64,000 nt of DNA from Margaritifera margaritifera (lineage: Eukaryota; Mollusca; Bivalvia; Unionida; Margaritiferidae), in the NCBI GenBank assembly GCA_029931535.1, contig JAQPZY010001242.1:1116001-1180000 (forward strand). Direction: 5' to 3'. This document shows, one piece after another, positions 22,061 through 34,840 of the stretch. A program made the translations under genes and the position numbers. The first letter of the stretch is position 1. Every line of letters begins with the position of its first letter. The notes under the pieces are model-generated. The model did no database searches. It saw only the letters and a list, made by a program, of their open reading frames with translations, and was not told the origin of the DNA.

Positions 22061-23655
22061 ACATTTATTGATTAGTAAAACATAATTAATTTTAAATGAT
22101 TGTTTTGAATGTTTACTTGAGCATCAGACGCACAAGAAATGTGGACGCTGTGAGCATCTTCATCTTATTTTCTATTGAGTTCAAAGTGAATACCTTCTTG
22201 AAGGTTAGTTAATTTGAGACCAATACCATGTTATCTATTAATGCAATGTGTACTTCTCAGATCAAGCCAGAATAAATGGTTATGAGTGTAAAAAATTTAT
22301 TTGTGTGTTACCAATTTCTGCGTGCTTTTGCTGTTCACCCAAAAAATACGTAGTGGTTTCTATAAACTGTTGTATCAATTGGGAACAATGAGAATAAACC
22401 ATGTTTGGCAGACCTACTATAGTCGCTGAGACTTGTTCGATTGCTCAGCTATCATATTTTCCAGAATCACTTTCCCAAACGTTTTTTTTTTTTTAAATAT
22501 TTGTTCTTAAACCTTTGGGTTTTTTGTTTTTTTTTAAATATTTTATTTATTTAATTTTTTGTTGCAAAGTATCAAAACATCCTTACACCCTTCAAGCTCA
22601 TTCTGTGAGAATTAATTGCGAGTTTTTACTAGGTTCCGCTCTTGAATTCGCATTTTTGCACAGTCTTAAAAATGTAAGGGAAAGGTATCCCTGTTGATTT
22701 AATCCACTGGTAATTCTCGTTATGAAAAGAGAAATGGATATCCTATAGTAGGTTTAAAAAACATGCAATTTGGTTTAATAAATTATATTTTTTATTATCT
22801 GAATGCTGGGATTGATTTGGGTTGGAGAGTACACAGCTAGACTTTACTTATGACGGGCATCTCATAAAAGATTTGCTAGCTCTGATTGGTCATTTTCACT
22901 TCCTCAATTTCAGAGGTCAATATAAAAAAGAACCGATAACTTTATTCAGCTTTTGATATTTTAAATTCCATAAGTGCACTTTCAAAAAATGTTAATTCCT
23001 ACACTGAAAATTCATTTCTGTATTTCGTGTTTTTTGTGCCATTTCAAGTACATTTCCCCAGCACACAAGAGCAGTCATTATCATCAGTTTCAGACAGCAT
23101 ACAGATTTCTTAACAATTAACAAAACTAAAATTCAATCAACGTAGGTGTAAGATATGTAAATGAATGTTAACTTTGTATACATTGCTAGAGTTGTAGAGC
23201 AAACTACTTTGCTCTGTGCCTTGCCTACTTAAAAAGTGCTCCAAAAACTGCAGATCGGAACCATAAAGGACCAAGCATATGTTATTATTGTATGATTTCG
23301 ATTCTTTAGCTGAAATTTTTTAATCGCAAGCATATAAATAGTCTTTCTTAAATATTATCATGCATTACAAAACATTATTCATTAATACCCAAGTCTCACA
23401 CAAGTCCCCACCCACCCACCCCACTACTATATATATATCTTGCATTTTCTCAACATAGTAGCCAATGCTTCGCTAAAAGACAGAATGATGAAACTTGTCA
23501 CAACTATTCAACAAGAATTTTAGAGATATAACTGATAAATTGTACAGTTTAAACAGGAATCAAAGATCAAAGGGTAAAATGTTTCCCGATTCTTTTGACA
23601 TAAGTATACGGAAGCATGCGAATCTGCTATCTCATTCATTGTTTCTTAATTTTAT

Positions 23656-23658
<3 letters not shown>

Positions 23659-23746
<88 letters not shown>
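23659..23746 (+). repeat. (TA)n microsatellite
   Basis: About 44 AT dinucleotides. Confidence 0.98.
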
Positions 23747-23748
<2 letters not shown>

Positions 23749-26700
23749 TTACTATCTTGCAGAAAGAAATACGCCCAACGAGTAAGTTCATCTTTGTCCT
23801 TCAAAAAACTCATTTCATCACCTGACAATGTCCTCCAGTATTCAACAGTACCTCTTCCATATGTATATTTATAACGTTCACAAGTAGCTAATATAGTAGA
23901 AGGTGTCGGTTCCCCAAAACACTGAGTACTGTTTTATGTTCTTCTAGCCCATTATCGATCAAGTATTTGTTGCTTTTTATTTTTCCCCTAGAGGTTGATC
24001 CAGTCATGCTGTGGTAAAATTGTAAAAGTGTTGCAAATCAAAATATGTATTCATATCTATGCTATTGTTATTTGACTTGAATGCATTATCAACATGTGAA
24101 GGTATTTTACATTCAGACAGCAGTTATCGCTTCTGGAAATAAATACGAAATTTATATACTGATTTGACTAATTCTTTTACATTTTGATCTATTAAATGTC
24201 AGTTGGAAATACCACAACCAGATGCTGCCATCCACATTGACGAGTTTAGGTGATTCTGCCAAAATTTCATGTCACACTGTGCTCTGTACTGTCTTATATA
24301 GTCATCATTGGCAAATTTTAAAGTGTACTTATCAAAGATGTTTAATGGTTTGTATGTGAAAAAATTGATTGTCAGTAGTAAACTTTAATGTCGCTAAATA
24401 CACTTCCTATGCTTACTTGGTTAAGGTGCGTTACCCAATTTAATGTATTAAACTGAATGGCAGGACAAGGGTGTGGTTCTGTATTAGTCTGAAGTCCATT
24501 ATTTAGATTAAAATATTATTGTTAAATTGACTTTTGTTGTGCAAATACACTGAGCATCTATTTATTGTTTTTCCACATTCACTGGTAATGCGTTGTTGAT
24601 TTCTCTTTCTAATATGTTCATTTCATCTATGCAATCTTTACATCACTGGTATTTTGTTTTTCGTTTTGTTATATTTTCTTTTTTGCATTTGTAATATTTT
24701 ACAACTGATTATATCTCAAATATTGACTGTAAAATTTAATCCTGTTATTTAATTTCAATTACTACTAGATATTAAATAAAAATTGTAAAAGATATATGTA
24801 TCTTCAAAATCTGTATATCTTCAACCAGTTCAAGGTGTCCTGGATTTTATTTCATCCATGTGATGTACAAGTTCCTTCCATATCAACTGATTTTCGTAAA
24901 CTTTATGGAAATTCTTTGTAGGCGTGTTATGGATGTGATACAATTGTATATGGCAAACAAATTTATTCTGAAAAAAATGCATAGTTGATAATGTAGTTGT
25001 CGTGATTGATGTACCTTCTTTGCATAAAATTCGAGAGAAGTTTAAATGTCTCATGATTGTACTAATATTTATGTGATTTTCATTAAGTTTTATTTTGTTC
25101 AACTCTTATAGACTGACTTGATTTCTTTTACACTGTATTTCTTTTGCAGCAATTCTTTGATGTAGTTTAATCAACTTCATATTTTTTAAATGTTATCTCT
25201 TTTTATTTCTTCAGTACTTAAATTTATTACTGTGATATTTTGAATTTCATGTGTACCATTTTGTTATTTACTAATGATGTTTCGGATGTACTTGCCCACC
25301 CCCTCTGGTTTGAAGTAGTTTCATTATCAACATAAATTCGCATGCCGGGCATATTTCACTCCTTCAATCTGTAATGTGTTGATTTTTTTTTTTTTTTTTT
25401 TTTTGGTTCTTTATTTATTAATTTTTTTTTCTTCTTTTTTTTATATCTATCACATTGTAGAAAATCATTATTTAAAAAAAAACCTCATTTATCATTCTCT
25501 TTAAGAGTCCTATCTAATCTTATTTAGTCATCTCCAATGAAAGTGTCATTAATTTATTCAGCCGGTTCCAAAACTATCAAACAAAACATAATTTTTCATT
25601 ACACAAGTACATACATTTTGCCGCTCGTTTTTTGATGTTCAAAATCTGTTAAACTTTATATGTCATCTTGTTTGTTGTATAGAGACAACTCTTGTTCGTA
25701 AAACATGACCTATATATACCCTCACTTTAAGTCTTCCAGTTTGTAAACGACTGAATCGCCTAAAATTACTTGCCTGATATTAAATATTTCCGCAGTAAGG
25801 TTAGGACTAGCCCTTTTCAAAAATTGTTTTGTATTGTGAAATTCTGACTGTTTCACCTATTTTAAATATCGACGTTCCAAATGTATCAGTTGCAGGTACC
25901 CGAATAGATTGATATGTTTTCTTCCTTCTTTGCTTCAACCCGAGTCATGTTTATTAATATAAGATCACTAGCTTTGGCAAAAGGTCAACCCATTTTCTGG
26001 TTTTATTTTGAGTGAAATACTTCCACATTCTATTTATATTTAATACTGGCATTGTAACTTTCATGATAAACTCACAAAATATTTATATTATCTCCCTGAT
26101 AACTATTGAATTCAACACAAAGTAGCTTCGACATTATTTATGTTCTTTAAAAAAAAATCAATTTAGTGGTCATTAATTGTCTTCACATTTTGCTGGTCCA
26201 GGTGATTTATTAATTTGTGAAATAATATCTCAAGACCACCTTCGATTAGACTCTGCCCTCTGGCTGGTCTAGCAGTATATACATCTTGATTTTAATGTTC
26301 TCCTATCCGTACACGAGATGCTGATTCATATTTTACTGTCCCATTTCTGTCACTAATTGTCTTCATAGTCTGACTGGCCTAGTAATTTGTATTATTAGTA
26401 TTATTACTTATTATTTTAATGATGTTGCAGCCCTCCTTACAGGAGATGGTGATACCTAAAAATATGAGTGGCTCAGTGATTTTTTTATTGTTTTATTTTA
26501 AAAACTCCCAAATCATGCTGGCTCACTTTTGTTATATTCCTTACTATTCTTATCACGTGCTCTTTTCTTTCGTGAACATCACCTGGAGTATCTCAAAATA
26601 TTCAAACTGTTAGCAGGGGGAAGTTAATTTAGTTGTATACTGCAGCCAGTAAAATTCAAAATCTACAAATTTAATTAATAGCTTTTTCCATAATAACCAT

Positions 26701-27625
26701 TTCTCTGGTCTTTTTTTGCCATCTTTCCACTAAATTTTCGCGTTTGTGCCACTTATTATTAACTACTAGAATACATTTTTTTTCCTCAATTGACATCTCT
26801 TTTACATTCCTTAGACGCATGATTTTCCTTTCCAGTGAAATGAAAAGCTTGGCTTTTTCACTCGACAAACTTTGCATTGTGCTTAACTGGATTTTCATAC
26901 TCAGCTGGATAACAAGAACGAGTACAAATATGGCTGAATTTTGGAAGTGAGACAATTATTCCTAGGAGAGTGCATGCAGATAAAATGCCCGTTCTTCCGC
27001 AAGAATAAGGACATTGCTGGATCTATGCACTAACTAAAACAGGGAAAAATAAAGACCATATGCTTGATGTATAAGCTTTAGTTTACGAATGACAATTATA
27101 TAGAAGTATGAAACAATTGACATGTAGTCTAAGTATCGTAGACTTGTTACTATGGAATAGATGTATGTATGCAATACAGTTGTCCCTCTTTATTACTTTT
27201 TCCTTATGGCTAGTTAGAGATGCTACATACTTATCACGCAAATCTCATCACAAAGTATTTGCATCTTCTGGGAAAAATACCACTGGCTCCATAGTTCACG
27301 AAGCAGCTATTTCACGTAGAATTTCTCTCCATAAAATTTCATGTTAAAGATACGTGTGTGTGTTTGTGTTATAAGTATCCCATAAAAGTAGCTTCTGTTA
27401 CATTAAAGTCACTAATTGTTGATATTTATTTTACTCCCTCTGTAAACGAAAAATAAGCGTGTTCGAATCATTAAAATACTCCTTGATTTGTTATGTTCTT
27501 TTCTATAATTTGTATAGTGATGTCTTGTGATGGCCGTACTTACTTTCAGTGATTCCCTTAACGTTAAGTAATAGACAAAATAAATATCGGTATTTCAATT
27601 ATCAATACAATTTGAAGAGAAAACA

Positions 27626-27682
27626 TATCGTGAAGTATAAATATACCGCGAAGTATAAATATACTGTGAAGTATAAATAACT
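27626..27682 (+). repeat. Short tandem repeat, 3 copies
   Basis: Three copies of a unit of about 19 bp containing GTGAAGTATAAATATAC. Confidence 0.8.
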
Positions 27683-28464
27683 AATTTAAATTTTGTATAA
27701 TCTTAGTCATATTTTCTCATCATAGGATTGCTTGGAACAGCTTTTGGATCCAGAGGTTTCAAATATTGTTTTTCCTTTTCTTATCAATGAGATGTATATT
27801 GCATCTAGTAGTGTTCGATTGTAATACCCATCGATCGGTTAATGAAGAAAGAAAAAAAAATACTTTGACTCGTATTTATATTAATAAGTGGCACACATTG
27901 ACCTCTTGGAGACACAGTCAATCAAAAGACGGTAAAGTACTTCGTAATGGTTATTTTTTAATCAATACTAATGCTTGCAACTTCTAAAGGTCAACAAAGT
28001 CAACCGTTAGTGTACGAAAACATAAACGGTTATTCCTTAGAATTTGCTGTGGCTCTAGCGGATGGTAGTTAATGTTCGTTGTGATACTAACAGTTGCTCT
28101 TTAAGGTTCGTTGTGTCACAAACGGTAGAGTAAATAATCATTGTTGTTACATGGTTGTCACAGGGACATTTTATTCAAGGACACATCAGTTTTAGAAATT
28201 AGGTTTCGTGATTTTGTTAAAAGGTCCTAAGTCATAATGTCCATTACAGAACTGGTTCCAGAAAGAGTTTTTATTGGGGTGCTAAGTCTCAATGGGAGTG
28301 CCAAGTAAACCAAAATGATGATAGAAAGCAGAAACGTATGAAATGGATGAAGAAGTAAATATACACTTTTCACCCGCATTACATGCAAATCCGTTACTGT
28401 CTCAAGTGGACATATAGCTCTTATTGTTATTCTTTTTGTTACATTATCATTTACAACCTTATTT

Positions 28465-28612
28465 AGTTTGTAAGACCTGTCATTTAATCTCCAGTTAAAC
28501 AGCCATCTTACCAGTTTTGTAAGACCTGTCATTTAATCTCCAGTTAGACAGTCATCTTACCTGTCATTTAATCTCCAGTTAAACAGTCATCTTACCAGTT
28601 TTGTTCAAGTGC
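28465..28612 (+). repeat. Approx. 50-bp tandem repeat, about 3 copies
   Basis: Copies share GACCTGTCATTTAATCTCCA followed by GTTAAACAGTCATCTTACC; the spacer between them is shortened in the last copy. Confidence 0.88.
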
Positions 28613-29216
28613 AGACTTGAAGCTATAAAATATATTCTAAACGTAATAGTACATATTTTAAACTTTAGCAAATATTTCAGAAACTTTTAATTGTATTCGA
28701 TTTCGGAGATATTTTAAAACATACCTATAACGACGGATATTATAAGGTACGATAAATAATATTTTCCCTTGCTTTAAAAGCGTAAAATATCAAAAACCGG
28801 TCACGTGAGTCATTTTACTGTGAAAAAGTTATTTTTTTTATTTTTAATATCATCTTTTTTTTTTTTTTTTTTTGGTTTTAAGGAGTTTAGAGTTATGTAA
28901 AATGGAAGCGTAGAATTTAATTCGCTTTTCATAGGTTCTGAAAGTGTGTTCTGCGGTCATAGTTGATTGATTTCCTCAGCTGCTCATCAAACAGTTCATC
29001 TCTGACAAGGACGGAGGGTCTCGTGCATCTGTCTGGATAACCTGTTCAGTCTTCGTTTAATTGCGGGCTAATATCAGTTGCCATTTACTCTGAATTAATG
29101 CAAAATCAAAATATAAAAGGGAAGTGTGATGATTATGTTAAGAAACAGTATCACTCTCGCCTGACATTCTGTAATTCATTTTACCTACGGAATATATAAC
29201 ATCAAACCGACCACAC
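28613..29216. other. Intergenic, no feature recognised
   Basis: AT-rich with a T run of about 21 bp near 28855. No gene. Confidence 0.4.
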
Positions 29217-29655
29217 TTGAACAGATGCTTTAGTGTTCATATGCATTTTTTTATATGGCGGGGATATATGGAATTCATCGTGTCCGTTCGTCATTCCGTC
29301 CATCACATACTAGTGTTAGTGCAACAAGTCTTGCAGTTTTTGATGGATTACTGTGAGACTTTGTTCATATTATGGTCATTATCTAAAGATGTGGATACTA
29401 ATGACATAACACTGTACTCTTGCAGAGGTATAGCCCTTTTTGACTTGCACTGGATGCAGTGTGTAGCAGAATCTTGTTAGCGCAACTAGTATCTGAGTCT
29501 TTGATGTATTTGCAATGAAATTTGGTAAATATTATTATCATCATCTGAAAAATCACTATGCGTCCGTGATTCTTATGAGAGTTATATCTATTTTTGACTC
29601 ACAGCTGGAATAAAATCGTGTTAGCAGCACCAGTCTCGCAGTACATATTTAGTCC
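29217..29655 (+). repeat. Degenerate satellite array, left part
   Basis: Units of about 155 bp carry the landmarks CTTGCAGTTTTTGATGG, TTCATATTATGGTCATTATC and TATAGCCCTTTTTGACTT. The array resumes at 33375 in the same register, so it was one block before the Academ-type element inserted. The ORF at 29217-29480 is satellite sequence. Confidence 0.75.
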
Positions 29656-30059
29656 AGTCAAAATAGGGGTTTGACCCAGGACAAATTGCAACAGAAATGA
29701 AACCCATTGTATGTGAGTTGGAAGACTGTATGGATTCAGATATAAAAAGTCCCCCAAAGTCTCATGATGGGAAAATTGGTTAATTAGCCATACTTAATTC
29801 ACTAATAAATTATCGGTCGCAGTTATATTAATAATGAAGTTTGTGAAAGATACATGGAACATAACATAGTGTATGATACATCATTTGAAATCTCATTTCA
29901 TTAACTATCAAATACAGTTTATATTTTGTTCATAACATTTCAATTGTACACATGTTTTGACAAATTTTGTGTTTCATCCTTACCATAAAACGCTATTAAA
30001 ATGTTTCTAAAATGATTGTTTTCTTGTGTTTTAATCTTGTTTCAATTGCACAACCAAGA

Positions 30060-33000
30060 ATGATGCTGTTCATATGCAGAAGTTCAAAGGTTTGAACGTA
30101 GTGCAGCAGTTTCTCGCGGTATGGAACTACCAGGATACACACAAGGGCATTTTGCACACTTTATATGCGACAATATGGACCATAATCTGGTAACATTGGA
30201 TAGTAAGAACACATTCCATGGAATGGGTATAATTGCTGCGACAACACCAGGGACATAAAGCAAAAGATATATCCCCAAAGTACAAGTGACTGCAAAGGAC
30301 ATACATGCAGTGGGGTGAAAAAATATCAATTTCTAAAGGAAGGACAGTGGCATGACAGATAAGCTGATCCACGAGGCACCGAAGGTTTTAAATGTGATAG
30401 ATCCCACATCATCTTTTGATGTTTTGTGGAAAGTAACATGGCCTCTCAAATCCCCTCAGCCTTTATGGTCCGGTATAATACAGGCAGTTTACCAAGGAGA
30501 ACACCCCTAGCAAGTCATCAGTTGCATATTTGCTCATGAAAGATAATGATCCGAATGATATATTATATATCAACTCAAATATAAGTGTGTTTGTTATCAA
30601 GGAAGAAAATACATCTTGGTACCCGTTCTGACCTTTGACTAGACCCTTTGGTGGAAGGCAATGATAATCAAACTGGAAGAATGAAATGAAGATGTAATTA
30701 GAGACGTTGTTTTTGAGGTTAGGTGGTCTGCATATTAGTATGAGATTTCTTGGAAGCATTGGACACATCATGCCGGCTCTGGTTTGCATGAAGTTCTACA
30801 AGATGTATATGCCAGTACTGAAGTTGGACAGATATTAAGTGGAATGGCCACGGCAAAAGGTATTTGTGCGCATTTTCTTGTGGATATCGTGCTTCATGCA
30901 TTGCTTGTTTATGATACTTTCAAGGTGCCTTTATCTAATGTGGATCATCAAGTGGCAAAAAATAATAAATCTGCGTTTGGAGCTGATGAAGAACGCGCTA
31001 GTGACACCACCTCTGACGTGATAAGATTTGAAGTGGAAGCTAGAGAAAGTCATAATCAGACCGAGAATGTAGAAACAGATGATTATATTAACCAACACAT
31101 GATCAATATTGGAGAAATCTACGACAAACTCATGAACCATGAAACCAACTAGGAAGTTACTCTAAGATCTGACATTTTTCAGATAATTCATCTTAAATTA
31201 GAAGACGCAAAATGCAACCAACAAAGCAGAACTGCCAAGCTTTGGATATAATACACGCATATCTTGGATATCCTCCGTCGTTTTATTAAAGCTGAGAGAA
31301 TGGGCAATTAACAACTGTACCTGAGCTCTCTTTCAGTGATGATGCCTTATTTTGCCACCTCTGGACATAATCTATATATAAATTCATCAAGAATATAACA
31401 CCTTTCATTATAATGCGATTCCAGACATAATTTGGTATCAAGATGGGCCCCATGACCAAAACGATAAAAGGATGTTTACATAAACTAAAATTATGCATAT
31501 CCTGTATGTCTGACTGGTATTTAGTTTATCCCTCCACCCCTATCCCGAAACACATAATACATTCACTGATATTTCAATAATTCTTGCTATACCACAGTTC
31601 GATACATAGCATGGTTAGCAGTTATAGACCACAACTACCACATTATACCTAGGGAGATCTGCATGTAGATGAAGTGAAGAAACATGGATCAGTCATTACT
31701 GTGTGCATATTCCAAACAATCGGCAACCTTTTTAAAATATAGTAAAAGTGAATCCTGAGGATAATTTGGTTGCACGTTGCATCAGTACAGACATATGTGA
31801 TTGATGACCTTGGGAACAAAATGAGATCTCACATAATTTACTGAAATGTCACGGAATATTTTGTCGAATCGCATACTCTGGTATTCTGGTTGTATCACAT
31901 ACTGAAGATAATACCTTTGTCACACTAACTGCTAAACACATGCTCAACAAAAATGGGATCTGTTTATATTATGTATACTGTATTTGAGAAAATTACAGTA
32001 TGATGTTACGAAGCCAAAAAGAAAAGTGTTAATAACAAGAATGCAAGCAACGCTTCTTAAACTGGCTTAGTGATAAGTTACAAAAGAGTTGCTGCGTTAC
32101 TCATCATGCAAAAGGAGACCCCTCATAGTGTTTGCTGCAGTAGAAATTGCCACGGTGAAGCAAACTGTTGCTGAAGGAGAAGACACAGATTTACAAGTAC
32201 TTCTTGTGCATTATACTGACCTTACCACCCGTAGAATCTTCTAAAGGCCTGAACCAAAACAAAGTTCAATAAGAAAAGTTAAAGTCTGGAACATTAAAGT
32301 TATAAAGGAAACATTAAGACAAAAACTGTGCACCTCGATACTTCAAATTTATGCACTCCTTGGATGTGACACAACATCCCTAATTTTCTTAATAGGAAAA
32401 GGTGTAGCTCTACGAAAAGCACAAAAGGATATAAAGTTTAAAGCTCTCATTCCTACCTTTACTGTGCCATATGCCAGTGCAGACAATGTCATTGCTGCAG
32501 GGGAACAGACCTTTGTTTGCATGTTTAGTGAAAAATATGGAGAATGACTGGACAGTCTCCGTTATGACACGTTTTGTGAGAAAGTTGCAAACAGTTACGC
32601 TTCTTTTCAGCCGCGGAGTTTACCACCAACTGCTGCTGCAGCAAAGTACCACAGTTTAAGAGTGTACTATCAAGTCCAGCAAAGTACCACAGTTTAAGAG
32701 TGTACTATCAAGTCCAGCAAAGTACCACAGTTTAAGAGTGTACTATCAAGTCCAGCAAAGTACCACAGTTTAAGAGTGTACTATCATGTCCAGTAGTGGA
32801 TGGGTGTTACAGGTTTGAATCCAGCAGAATGCTTTGGAAAATTGATGTGAGTGGGATGTTACATAAGATGACTTATTTAACTCTAATACCCAAGGACCTT
32901 CTGCAGATAGTACGACGCAACTGCCAAACAGACTATAGTACCTTGAGATGCAGTTGTAAAAACCACAATTTAGAATGTTCAACAGCCTGTGGACATTGTA

Positions 33001-33101
33001 GAGGCACAACTTATTTCAACTCCCCACATCCAAAGTTAAAGAAGAAGATGAAGACGATGATTTTAAAGAAGATATTTATGCTATTTCGAATGGTGTTTTA
33101 A
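30060..33101 (+). pseudogene. Academ-like transposase with XPG/FEN-type nuclease and Cys-rich C-terminus
   Basis: The reading is recoverable in several frames. The N-terminal half has VQRFERSAAVSRG and HFICDNMDHN, then TFHGMGIIAATTPGT (about 30090-30255). The middle has VLQDVYASTEVGQILSGMA (about 30790), RTAKLWIQYTHILDILRRF (about 31230) and MMPYFATSGHNLY (about 31340). The nuclease part has the acidic GEDTDLQVLL (about 32180), matching the metal-binding acidic loop of FEN1/XPG, then LLGCDTTSLIFLIGKG (about 32355), matching the helix-two-turn-helix GCD...GIG of that family. The C-terminus has a Cys cluster (CQTDYSTLRCSCKNHNLECS, then CGHCRG) in which two or more of the expected eight cysteines are replaced. 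Stops and frame changes are scattered, so it is inactive. Confidence 0.75.
32641..32792 (+). repeat. 38-bp tandem repeat inside the Academ-type ORF
   Basis: Four copies of a 38-bp unit containing GCAAAGTACCACAGTTTAAG and TGTACTATCA. The first copy is coding (AKYHSLRVYYQVQ). Three extra units add 114 bp, a multiple of three, so the fourth copy re-enters the original frame (AKYHSLRVYYHVQ) and runs on into WMGVTGLNPAE. The middle copies contain stops. Confidence 0.95.
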
Positions 33102-33374
33102 TGTTTTTTATAACCTAACGGAAAAGAGAGTAAAAATAGCTTTAATATGGTTTATTGTATGACCATGTAGCTATCATAGTTGTCGAGTTATTAGCCCAAG
33201 CATGAAAACTGAGCGTAATTTAATTAGTTAATTAAGTAATGCCGTTTTTAATTAATTTCCCATCAATAGATTTTGGGGGTCTTTTTATATATTGATCTAC
33301 AGGCCTTCTTAAGCATCATACGATCAAAATAAATTCTGTTGCAATTTGTCCTGGGTCAACCCTCTACTTTGAGT

Positions 33375-33850
33375 AAATTTACTAGACTAATTACCGTCAT
33401 CTGAAGATGTGCATATCGACAAATCACTGTGCTTCCTCAATATTTGTTAGAGTTATTGCCCTTTTTGAAACACAGGATGCAATATACTGTATCACAGAAT
33501 CTTATTAACACAACTAGTCTCGCAGTTTTCAATGGGTTGCTGTGGAACTTGGTACATATTAGATGTGCATATTAACCAATTATTGTACTCCGGTAATTTA
33601 GGTAACAGTTATTGATCTTCATTACTTTATTAATTACAAGTGGATGCAATCTTCTGACTTCAGATTTTCTTTCAGTTACTGATAGATTTCACTGATACTT
33701 GGTACATGTCATGGTCATTTGATGAAGATGTAAACACTGTACAATCATTTTGCTTCCATGATTTTATAAAGTGTTATTGCCTTTATTGACATGCAGCCAG
33801 AGACAACGAGTATCACAGTTGCTTTCAATGAAGACAGCACTCTAGCATCA
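33375..33850 (+). repeat. Degenerate satellite array, right part
   Basis: Continuation of the array at 29217-29655 with TATTGCCCTTTTTGA, CTCGCAGTTTTCAATGG and GGTACATATTAGATG landmarks at spacings of about 150-170 bp. Confidence 0.75.
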
Positions 33851-34579
33851 TCTCCATTCTGAGCGTTGGGGATTGATGTGGGAGACGCAGAGGTATATCC
33901 CCTTTACACAACATAGTGTACTTTGTTTTCTCCAGAAGCAGCATTACAATCGAGTCGCACTTTGTGATCAATCTCGGGCTCTTGAAGTAGCTCTAGAATT
34001 GTCACCGGTTTTGTACCACGTCCAAAAATGGAATCAAATATATTGTAGTGTTGGTCCAGATGATTCGATTGGTATTTTCTTGTTGTCATTTTGGGTCATT
34101 TTTGTGGTAGATGTTACTCTTAATTCTTCATTGTTCACTGTATATTCCAAGATTTTACGTGTAAGTGAGCTGAATTAGGATTCCAAGGTTTCTCATGTCC
34201 TCAGATCTAACACATTTTAGGGTTTTTCCGTAATAATGGGAAAAACCATTGAATGTATTAGTTGGATTTTATATGTTCAAATTTCGTACATTCGCCAGAA
34301 GTCCGGCTAAACATGTATATAACCAACCAATAGTAACTTGTCATATATTTCTCACGTCCCCCCCCTTTTCAAAATAGGTGATGTATGATTTAGAAAGATA
34401 GTCCAGGTGTTTTTGAGCCCAGCGGAAAGGCCGGAGAAAGTGGTATTGTAGCCTCCAGATGATCAGATAACCGATTTGATTTTCTCTATAAATATGAAAT
34501 AGGCAAGAGAGAGACAGAGATCGAAGCCAACCGACATCTTGTAACGTCATGTTGATGTTGACTAACATCGTGTGACGTC
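33851..34579. other. Intergenic, no gene recognised
   Basis: Short ORFs on both strands, none recognisable. At 34540-34575 the sequence GTAACGTCATGTTGATGTTG and GTGTGACGTCATGG contains two CRE-like GACGTCA/CGTCA motifs just before the polymerase copy; this may be coincidence. Confidence 0.4.
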
Positions 34580-34761
34580 ATGGAGAATGATAGCCCTGCA
34601 ACACGTGCGCGTTCATAGGTAAGATTTGAATGAATTTTTAAATGATATTGAGCCATGTTTGAAGAAGATCATCTATAGAAAAATTCGACAATTTGGTTTT
34701 GTAACAGCTCAATTAGACTTAACGATCAGACTTAGGAAACGACCGACTCAAAAGAGACAAC

Positions 34762-34840
<79 letters not shown>

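Larger units (their letters stand above)
22060..28460 (-). other. Decayed, stop-riddled region, possibly Polinton structural genes
   Basis: No intact gene. Minus-strand pieces look like eroded protein: FANDDYIRQYRAQCDMKFW followed by MWMAASGCGIS (about 24340-24210), KIPSHVDNAFKSNNNSIDMN (about 24110-24050), ARPARGQSLIEGGLEILFHK (about 26270-26210) and KASDLILINMTRVEAKKEEN (about 25980-25920). They lie on the strand and side where a Polinton's capsid and accessory genes are expected relative to its polymerase, but I could not assign any of them to a named protein. A (TA)n array and T-rich runs interrupt the region. Short plus-strand ORFs here are not credible genes. Confidence 0.35.
29659..33371 (+). 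mobile_element. Academ-type DNA transposon (XPG-nuclease transposase), near full length
   Basis: The ends form inverted repeats: CAAAATAGGGGTTTGACCCA on the left, and CAAAGTAGAGGGTTGACCCA when the right end is read on the minus strand. Both continue GGACAAATTGCAACAGAA. Similarity persists for about 170 bp inwards (TATAAAAAG.CCCCCAAA and ATGGGAAA blocks). AGT is duplicated on both sides (29656-29658, 33372-33374), and the flanking satellite reads through cleanly if the element is removed. The interior encodes one long decayed protein with an XPG/FEN-like nuclease and a Cys-rich tail. A 3-4 bp duplication, an XPG-like nuclease and a Cys8 finger are the published hallmarks of the Academ superfamily; the assignment rests on those, not on a database match. 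Confidence 0.75.

Noticed and set aside
29217..29480. 87-codon plus-strand ORF
   Set aside because: Satellite sequence; homologous units at 33375-33850 have no such frame.
30463..30789. 108-codon minus-strand ORF
   Set aside because: Antisense to the Academ-type protein, which is the recognisable coding strand.
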